This document shows positions 56,008 through 64,000 of a stretch of 64,000 bases of DNA, one piece after another. Source of the stretch: Megamerina dolium. Its lineage: Eukaryota > Arthropoda > Insecta > Diptera > Megamerinidae. A program made the position numbers and the translations under genes. Position 1 is the stretch's first letter. Every line of letters starts with the position of its first letter. The notes beneath the pieces are model-generated. The model was not told the origin of the DNA and made no database searches. It saw nothing but the letters and a program-made list of their open reading frames with translations. The stretch is from contig OY978527.1 in the NCBI GenBank assembly GCA_963854835.1, positions 37,397,040-37,461,039 on the forward strand, read 5' to 3'.

Positions 56008-57253
56008 AGGTGTAGTAAAAAGAAATCCATTATTATTCCAATGAATGGATAAATAGATTAGAATTCTGTATCTTGCGTTGTGAAGGTGCGATCGGGTTAC
56101 GCTAGATGCCGTTAGAAAGATAGGATTTCGTACTAAATAAACTTTTCAGGAAGTTTTGTAATTGCTTGACTCAGTATTGTTTGAGCTCGCGTCAAAGATG
56201 GACACCAGTAAAGAGAAAAACCGCCATATTTTACAGTTTTTCTTCGATAAAGGCGAAAACGCAAGCCAGACGGCTGAAAATGTGAATAGTGTTTATGGTA
56301 CTGATCATGTGCAATTTTGGTTTCGTCAATTCCGTTCCGCTAATTTTGATGTCAAAGATGCACCACACTCTGGAAGGCCAATTGTCGTAATTATCGATAA
56401 AATAATAGAAATCCTCGAGTCTGACCGTCATGTAAGCACTGTTTCTATTGCCCAGGAGCTAAACATTGCACAAAAACCCGTTTGGAACCATTTAAATAAG
56501 CCCGGATACAAAAAGAAGCTCGATGTATGGGTGCCACACGAGTTAACGCAAAAAAACCTTACGGACCGAATTTATATCTGCGAATCGCTGCTGAATCGCA
56601 ACAAAATCGATCCATTTCTGAAGCGGATGGTAACTGGTGATGAAAAGTGGGTCATTTACGACAACGTCAAGCTAAAACGGTCGTGGTCGAATCGCGGTGA
56701 GCCGGTGCAAACGGTGGCCAAGCCAGGATTGACGGTCAAGCCAGGATTGCTATGAGCTGCTTCTCTACGGTCAAACTCTTAATTCGGACCTGTACTGCCA
56801 ACAATTGGACCGTCTGAAAGAAGCAATCGCCCAGAAGCGGCCAGCTTTGGCCAATAGGAGACGAATTGTGTTCCACCAGGACAACGCTAGGCCACACACA
56901 TCGATAGTGACACGCCAGATGCTTCGGGAGCTTGGTTGGGAGGTTCTTATGCATCCACCTTATAGTCCGGACCAAGCACCAAGTGATTACTACCAGTTCC
57001 TGTCTATGGCGAATGATTTTGCTGGTCAAAAATTCGCCTCAAAAGAAGCTTGTGAAAATCGACTGACCCAGTTTTTTGCCAATAGGGACGAGGGTTTCGA
57101 TGAGAGTGGCATCAATAAAGTACCTTCAAAATGGCAACAAGTTATCGAACAAAACGGTGCATATTTGACCTAAATCGGTTCATTCTCATTATGCTAAAGG
57201 AGGTTTTACCTCCAATTTAATACAAAAATAATGGATTTCTTTTTACTAGACCT
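56008..57253 (+). pseudogene. mariner (DD34D) with a locally replaced core
   Basis: Terminal GGTGTAGTAAAAAGAAATCC is repeated inverted at the right end (GGTCTAGTAAAAAGAAATCC). From ATG 56198 the frame runs HILQFFFDKGENASQTAENV, DVWVPHELTQKNLTDRIYIC and VTGDEKWVIYDN (first Asp), then a short tandem duplication of GTCAAGCCAGGATTG is followed by a frameshift at about 56740-56755, where some 15 codons of the family core are missing. The C-terminal frame then keeps FHQDNARPHTS and PPYSPDQAPSDYYQF (second and third Asp) up to VIEQNGAYLT. Otherwise the reading frames are long and little mutated. Confidence 0.85.
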
Positions 57254-57255
57254 TA

Positions 57256-58740
57256 TATGTACATTACGACATTACGAGTGATATGCACTCATGTGAAATC
57301 CAAACAGATTCTGAAAATAGGCAAAGGACCATTAAATATGTGCCACGGAATATGCACGTTTGAGAAAATCTATTTTACAATTTAAGTTTTTGATTTTATT
57401 GAATTTTTTATTACTTCAACCATTTTCATAATTTTTATAAATTAATGGCTTTGCAATCAATACGAGTATGTGCAATAGAATTCGAAATTTATTTGTATAT
57501 TTTTATGTAAATTTTCCACATATTTTTCACACATCTAATTAAAAATCAATTTCTCAATTATTTCTGTGGTGTAGTGAGTTTTCCAAAATTTTTGGTTTTA
57601 AAATAGAATTTTCAATATTTACACAATGTTTTATTTTGCAGCGAATGTTTCTACATAACACACACCCATACTGATGATACACACTTGTGAATGTAGTACA
57701 TACTATAGGAATAATGAAATTTCTCTAAACCAAAGAAAAAAAAAACTAATTACGAACATAAGGTTTTATTGAAGAAAACAGCAATATTTATGCAATCACA
57801 TACATACATAAGGAACAAATAGAAATTATTTAAAAAATACGTATATTTTATTTTGGTTCTGTATATAAAAAAAGAATATAACAATAAATCCGTTTCCAAA
57901 TTCAATGCATCTGAATTTTTATTTATTTATAATTTCTCATGCTTCTCACTAAAGTTGTATGTGTTGTGTTGTGTTTGACAATTTTCACTGATTTCTTTAT
58001 TTCCGGTGACACCATACACTAACTGATACATACGAGTATGTATATATCATCATCACCATAGTCACAAGCCATCAACATAATTGAATTTGCTTCAATTAAA
58101 ATCCGACCTTTTGTTATTATCGGTATTGTATTTTTTTGTTTGTTTTTCTTTTTTTTTGGTATAATATAGAGAATAGAGAGATTTTTCAATTTTTGTTATT
58201 TTAAATCAAGTCATCAATCGTTCTCCTCTTCAGGTGTGTACACTTTGTATTTCAACATCTCTTTATATACATACATATTTATCATATATCATATGTATGT
58301 ATTTTGATATTTGAAATCGTCTGTGGCAATAAAGTTTCATTTTTGACGCCAAATGAATGTGCACATATTATATATTGCCGACACTACTCTTTTCATATTA
58401 TTATATAGCATTGTACATATTTCGCTTGCATCATGCTGTCTTTGGCGGTTTTTAGATGATGGTGGTGGTGGTTTTATATTTGTTATTGAAATGTATACAG
58501 TTTTTGGTTTGTTTTTGTTTTATTTAGAATAAAATTTTAGTTTACATTTCCAGCAGCAGCACTACACCGTAAGTTCTTATCAATGGATGGATCAAAAACT
58601 CGTATTCGGGTTTGGATTCAAAGAATATTTGAATATATATTTTCGTCTGATTCGACTAACCTTAGAAAACCTAACCATTAGGAACTCCATTTATGTACTT
58701 TATGTGGCCATTACAATCTAGCATGCTTCGCAGTCAGCTC
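57256..58740. other. AT-rich spacer
   Basis: Contains short ACATACAT-type repeats and T-rich runs; no gene or element recognised. Confidence 0.5.
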
Positions 58741-58745
58741 TTTCC

Positions 58746-59415
58746 TTTGCTAGTTGACGCCAGTTAGAAATTCCAAGCGCTGACAAGTACTTGATCTTTC
58801 CACCGGAGATTAGGCTTTCTTCTTCTGCGTCGTCCTCCAGAGGGTTCCGAATATATCACCTTTTTAACCGGAGTGTGTTCTTCCATTCACTCAACATGAC
58901 TTAGCCAGTGCAGCCGCAGGATTTTAATGCTCTTTACTATGTCGTTATCTGCATACAGCTCATACAGCTCATGATTGTACCTTATTCGATATTCGCAACC
59001 AACGCAAATAGGTCCAAAGATATTGCGTAGGACTTTTCTCTTGAAAACTTCGAGCATTCTCTCATTTGAGGTGGAAATTGTCCAAGCTTCGGCGCCATAT
59101 GTAACTCAATTGCTTACTTAGCCCAAAATAGCACTTGTTAGCACGAGTGATCCTTCGCAATATCTCCAGGCTGACATCATTACTGTTACTGTACTGTGTT
59201 AATGCTGGTTCCAAGATAGATAAAGTCCTTCACTACTTCAGAAGCATAGTTGTCAACAGTGACGTCCTGTCCAAGCCGGTGGGACTGTTTGTTTGTTGAT
59301 ACTAGGTACTTCGTCTAGCCCTCGTTCACCGTGAAACCCGTTCGACGAAGATCTCTTTCCAACTCTGAGAATGCTGCACTGACTGTTCGCGTCTTCATGC
59401 CGATTATGTCAAGGG
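58746..59415 (-). pseudogene. RTE-like LINE fragment, copy 3
   Basis: Collinear at DNA level with copies 1 and 2: the GACGCCAGTTAGAAATTCCA start, the ACCAACGCAAATAGGTCCAA segment and AAGCTTCGGCGCCATATGTA. An internal deletion at about 59100 removes a segment present in copy 2. It ends against the next mariner relic. Confidence 0.7.
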
Positions 59416-59424
59416 CGAGAAATA

Positions 59425-60420
59425 GCTGGGAATTATTGGGAATATAAATAAGTTCGCGCGGTTTATTTTCGGAAATTGACATTTTATTGTGAAAAATTGG
59501 TCATACATTCAATGTCCAAGTATTGTCCGTCGCTAGTTACGACTTTTTCCCATCTTTCCGGCAGCATACGGATTCCGCGTCGGAAGAAGTTGACATGTTT
59601 TAAGGCAATCCATGAATCGACCCAATTTTAGGCTTCTTCATAAGAATGGAAGCGCTGTTCTTCCAGCCCGTGTGTCATTGATCGGAGCAAGTGGTAATCG
59701 GAATATATGGGCTGTACGGCGGGTGGGCTAAAACCTCCCATTTGAGCGTTTCTAAGTACGTTTTAACGGACGCCGGAACATGTGGCCGAGCATTATCATG
59801 TTGCAAAATAATTTTGTCGTGTCTATCTGCGTATTACGGCCGTTTTTCTCGCAATGCTCGGCTCATACGCATCCATTGTTGTCGGTACAGATCCACTGTG
59901 CTCGTCTGACCCGATTTCAACAGCTCATAATACACCACACTCAGCTGGTCCCACCAAATACACTACATTTTTGTCGCCATGAATATCCGGCTTCGCTGTC
60001 GATGATGATGCATGGTCGGGGTATTCATACGTTGCCCGACGTTTTGGATTACCGTAATGGACCCATTTTTCATCGCCAGTTACAATTCGATGCAAAAACC
60101 TCTTTCTTTTTTTTGCTGTTGGAGCATTTGTTCCCACGTGAGTAAACTGCGTTCGACGTCTCTTGGTTTCAGTTTGTATGCCACCCAATTTCCTATCTTT
60201 CGGATCATACCCATTGCGTTTAAACGATGACTGGCTGAGTGACTTCAAGTGTTTTTGAGAGTTTATCTTGCGTTTGTGATGGATCTACATCGGGCCTTGC
60301 CACCAATTCTTCATCCTCAAACTTTAGTGGGGCGCTCCGAGTCGTTCTTCGTTTTCCAAATCATTATTGCCACTTTTAAAACGTGCAAACCACTTCTCGC
60401 AAACAATTGGATGTAACCGT
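59425..60420 (-). pseudogene. mariner relic
   Basis: Minus strand carries FLHRIVTGDEKWVHYGNPKR (first Asp), then YEYPDHASSSTAKPDIHGDK, and in other frames pieces of the Asp-containing HDNARPH-like block and a C-terminal block ending with ERWEKVVT-type residues near 59540. Frameshifts are frequent and the N-terminal part is incomplete. Confidence 0.75.
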
Positions 60421-61418
60421 TATACATATTTTCATTCTCAATAGTGTTATATAAAAAAAAAAATACTATAGTTAAGGTGACTTATGTACATGTAAACATG
60501 TAAACATTTTTTTTTTTGGAATGCGAATATAACCCTATTTGATTTGTGAATGCGTACATGCTTGTAAAGTATAGTCTAACATAAAAAATAACCGCAGAAA
60601 TTCCGTTTGAATGTCAACATCGACACTGACTACCATATTTCGTTCATTTTCGTTACTTGAATTATATTAGTTACGCTGCAAACCGCATGGATTAAAATCA
60701 TTGCTATTTAATGTACCCACATATATGAATATTTTCTCAAAGTCATCAATGATGATTGTTTATTGATACCTATTATATATGTATGTAACTACGTATATAG
60801 GCACGTATTACATGTCATCCCATTGGCTTTTGTTATTTGCTTCGAGTTTGATAAATTCCATTAAATGTTGGCATTTATTCTTAAATAAATGTTTTATCTA
60901 TGTGATGTGTTCATTTTTGGTGTTCATTTCCATTTTTATTTGTGTTCAAAATTGTTTAAATTTTCATCTTTACAATACAGAAATCCAAAATTAAGTAAAT
61001 GTCGTATAGTCAATTGGTTGTGGATCAAATAGGTACATTTTACATTTGTCTATGATAATACACTGATGGTTTTTATATAAATACCATATACTTAACTATA
61101 TGTAGGAGAAAAACAAATTGAACAGTTTATGCTCTTATGAATAGCTCATCTGCTTGTGTCTGAATCTGTCTTTTCATTCTTTCGATTGAGTTTTCCTTCA
61201 ATTTTAATTTAAAAATAATTTTAATTTAATCAATTAAATTACTTCATTAATTTTTAATTTGTGCGATCACAATTAAACTCTAAATCTCTACGGTGCACAC
61301 TTGGAAATGAAAGAAGGAAAAGGAGTTGCCGTTCGTTTCTTCGTTTTTGCACTGTTAAATGGCTTGTAAACAAAGAACGAATGGGCAGTTGGAAATTAAA
61401 TTTTGAGTATATTATGAA
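60421..61418. other. AT-rich spacer
   Basis: Nothing recognised. Confidence 0.5.
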
Positions 61419-61425
61419 ATCTTAA

Positions 61426-61685
61426 GGGACCTACATATTTTAGCCTGTTCCGTACGGCAGAATTCTTGCGACATCACTTTTTCTGAGCTTTGTCGCCAAG
61501 TTCTTTTAGAAGTTCTTCCATGGCAAAATGTTACAGAAGAATTGTAAATTGCTTGCCGACAGGTGGGTACCGTTCGAAAGAAAAATCTTTTCGATATGAA
61601 ATTTGTAATGCTTCGGCCGGGGATTGCACCCACGACCTACAGATTAGAAAGCCAACACACTAATCACTGAGCCACGGCACCCACC
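61426..61685 (-). mobile_element. SINE with tRNA-like head, 3'-shortened
   Basis: Inverted copy. Read on the minus strand it starts TGGTGGGTGCCGTGGCTCAG (A-box region), has GGTCGTGGGTGCAATCCCCG (B-box region) and stops in the body at about AGGTCCC. ATCTTAA flanks it (61419-61425 and 61686-61692). Confidence 0.8.
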
Positions 61686-61692
61686 ATCTTAA

Positions 61693-62215
61693 AATACCGT
61701 CTAATTTTTCGGTTCTTCTAATGAATAATACAATAGATGACGTTTTCAATACCTTTCCGGAGTTTCTTCGGGTGTCTCCATATTCGATGAATGAATGCTG
61801 CTACTGCTCCAGCGTCTTCAATTTTTGAATTTATCTCTATACTTGTAATGAAATTATAATCGGCAATCAATAACCTTGAATTGAATGGCAATATTTTATT
61901 TATATTTGGAATTTTAACGATGGTGGTAAATATTTTCAATTTTCATTTTTGTTTGGTTAATGTATAAATTGGCGCTTTTGCTACTTATAAATGTTTTTAT
62001 TGTTATGCTAAATATATTGACAGGTGTGTTAGCACAGTGCTATTTAAATTAGAGAAATATTATTTGTGTATTTAAAGTATGTACATATTTACAAAGAATT
62101 ACGTTTGTACTTATACATAGTTGCGAGCAAAGAAATGAATGGTTGGTGCTGTAAGCTAGGTGACTCTTTGCATTTGCATCTGTATGTCCGTATTTAAGAA
62201 TATATTTACATATAT
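61693..62215. other. AT-rich spacer
   Basis: Nothing recognised. Confidence 0.5.
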
Positions 62216-63450
62216 CAGGTCAAGTATTTTTTCAATAAATTAAGGTGTCGCCATCTTCCGGGTTGAGACGTTATTCTATTACGTAGAACTTTTGTGGAAT
62301 CAGGCCTAAGAACACCGACAAATGATTTTCGGTGTCATATTTAGAGTGCAATTTTTTTCTCCTGTAAGGGGTTTTTAAGCGACCAGAATATATGTTAGTA
62401 TGCAACGTCAGGGCTGTATCGTGGATAGCTTAAAACTTCCCAACGAAGTTCCTTTAGTTTTCCCCGGGTCATCAAAGATGTAGGTGGACTTGCGTTGTCT
62501 CTTTGAAAGATAACGTCTCGCGGTTACGTAAATTCTGATCGCGTTTGCTTGATTAAAAATTAGATAAATATGTGGCACTTATAAGTCCCGAAGGATTCTT
62601 TGACCGAGCTTCTCTTCCATTACTGTTGTGCGTGCTAAATTTTGGACAGTACTAGAAGGGACCTACTTATATTTTAGTCTGTGCCGAATGGCAGAACTCT
62701 TTCGACATCACTTTTTCTGAACTTTGTCACAGAGTTCTTTTTTAGAAGCTTTTCCATGGCAAATTGTTAATGCCGAAAGAATTACCAATTGTCAGCGGAC
62801 AGGTGGGTACCGTTCGAAAGAAAAATCTTTTCGATATTAAATTTGTTATGTTTCTGTCGGGGATTGAACCCGCGACCTACAGATCAGAAAGCGAACACAC
62901 TAACCACTGGGCTACGGCATCCACCCTTGCTTGATTACTTTTTTCAATTCATTAGTTGCTCATGTTAGAGTTCCGTACCGATCGTTTGACAAGGCCAACT
63001 CGTAATGGATGCCTACCATCAATTTTCACATCAATAGGTCACCGCCGTCTTATTTGTCAATCGTGGTTTTGCGATAGTTTTCAGTAGTTGTCGGTTTTCA
63101 AACTGCTTCGTTAAGTTATTGCATTCGCAAAGTCGGTAGAGTACATTTTTTTCACACACCACAGTTCATGTGGCGTCCACTTATCGAGCTTCTTGACGAA
63201 TCGTCGCTTGCATGTGATTTCAAAGAGTTATCTGTAGCTTCTCCGTGAAATTGTAAGTGGTTGTATGTGAATTTTTACCACTTCTTTGCAGAATTTCTTG
63301 ATTTTCCGTGATTGGGCGGTCAGAGCGAGGTGCATTCTTGACATTGGAGCTAACGCTATGCCTCATGTATCGATATGACATCTTGGCTGCGTCACGTTTT
63401 TCAATCTTCTTACGGGTTTTAGTGGCTATTCAAATATTCAATTGTATTTG
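62216..63450 (-). pseudogene. mariner relic split by a SINE
   Basis: Minus-strand pieces: NAPRSDRPITENQE (part of the N-terminal GRP linker), FVKKLDKWTPHEL, then beyond the SINE VIFQRDNASPPTSLMTRGKL (second catalytic Asp; HDNARPH in the family) and ELRWEVLSYPRYSPDVA (third Asp block). Stops and frameshifts throughout. The SINE insertion at 62556-62926 falls between the two parts. Confidence 0.7.
62556..62926 (-). mobile_element. Full-length tRNA-derived SINE with 11-bp duplication
   Basis: The best-preserved copy, inverted, 371 bp. Minus-strand start GGGTGGATGCCGTAGCCCAG includes an A-box (TAGCCCAGTGG) and, about 40 bp on, GGTCGCGGGTTCAATCCCCG includes the B-box (GGTTCAATCC), the RNA polymerase III promoter arrangement. 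The body has AATATCGAAAAGATTTTTCT and GTTCGAAAGA-type motifs, and the 3' end is GTGCCACATATTTATCTAAT. TTGCTTGATTA flanks both sides (62545-62555, 62927-62937), showing LINE-mediated insertion. Confidence 0.9.
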
Positions 63451-64000
63451 AAAATAACAATAATGTGCCAGATATAGCGCGTCCAATAGGCACTAAGTAC
63501 ACTTAGCATATTTTATAAATTCAATGCTTCCAATCGCTTTTAATTTTTCTACTCTCAAAAAGAGTTCAGTGCGGACAATTAAGATTTTTTGATATCATAT
63601 TCTTTGACTTCGAAATATATATATTGTTAGAAAAAAAAATATGAAAAACAACTCTCGTCAATGTTTTTGCCAAATTTATTCAAATGAGTTCTGTCAGGTG
63701 TTTAATTAATAATTAATAATTAATAATAAACAAGCCACCTGCTTAATATATTTCGTTGGTTAGTGCTTACGAATCGATCGATTGCTGGCAGCAATAATAT
63801 AATTTTCCACTGTGACAATGTACACAGTATGCGTTACCTATATTAGTATTGCTCACCATCTAGTTTGTTTGACGCCATCGTCATCGTCAACGTTGCTGTC
63901 GCCATGTGGGATAACAACTTATTGTAATATGCATAACTGCTGACTTCTGGTGCGCACAACTACTAAAAGTTCAATCAACTCAAATTGCTGTTGTTATATA
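63451..64000. other. AT-rich spacer at the window edge
   Basis: Contains a short AATTAATAATTAATAATTA-type tandem tract near 63703-63728. No gene is recognised. Confidence 0.5.

Noticed and set aside
62860..62926. tRNA gene on the minus strand
   Set aside because: The A-box and B-box belong to the head of a SINE with target duplications; the cloverleaf is degenerate and the sequence continues into the SINE body.
1..64000. CRISPR arrays, operons or bacterial features
   Set aside because: None seen; introns, SINEs and insect transposons show eukaryotic nuclear DNA.

Overview
The window is dipteran nuclear DNA. It is AT-rich, its genes are split by short GT-AG introns, and most of the recognisable sequence is insect transposable elements (mariner, Tc1, PIF/Harbinger, Jockey-like and RTE-like LINEs, a Gypsy-type LTR element, a tRNA-derived SINE, several MITE families). 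The host genes and the transposon mix suggest a higher fly, plausibly a tephritid fruit fly; the family or genus is inference only.

Host genes occupy only about 9.4-22.1 kb. (1) A complete tyrosine aminotransferase gene on the + strand has four coding exons (9379-9718, 13322-13833, 13899-14192, 14259-14576), 487 codons and a 3.6-kb first intron carrying a dead DDE transposon. (2) A complete six-exon NDUFAF6/sicily gene on the + strand (18782-20112, 331 codons) encodes a complex I assembly factor of the squalene/phytoene-synthase fold. (3) A six-exon gene on the - strand (20109 to about 22058) looks like the C-terminal part of an ASH/MSP-domain protein of the cilia- and flagella-associated type. 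Genes 2 and 3 converge and their stop codons overlap, so the two coding regions share 4 bp. The three genes do not form a pathway.

The rest is a transposon graveyard with a few young insertions. The young ones are an apparently intact Tc1/Minos-architecture element with 221-bp inverted repeats differing at 2 positions and an intron-containing 335-codon transposase (22364-24019), and an LTR retrotransposon with near-identical 437/438-bp LTRs (30015-33939). The LTR element has one 993-codon ORF that runs directly from Gag zinc knuckles to integrase, with no protease, reverse transcriptase or RNase H. It sits inside a TA-flanked MITE, and an old solo LTR of the same family lies at 4684-5098.

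Region by region: 0-3 kb, PIF-type and TA-type MITEs with a LINE RNase H relic; 3-9 kb, solo LTR, LINE relics, SINE piece, TTAA-flanked element; 9-15 kb, TAT; 15-18 kb, Tc1 relic, Harbinger element, RTE relic; 18.8-22.1 kb, the convergent gene pair; 22.4-24.7 kb, young Tc1 element, LINE relic, MITE; 24.7-28.3 kb, AT-rich spacer; 28.3-34 kb, second TTAA element and the nested LTR element; 35-64 kb, deleted mariner/Tc1 copies, a 5'-truncated Jockey-like LINE, RTE pieces, a TA-flanked MITE and several SINE copies. Three SINE copies have recognisable target-site duplications, and two of those interrupt mariner relics.
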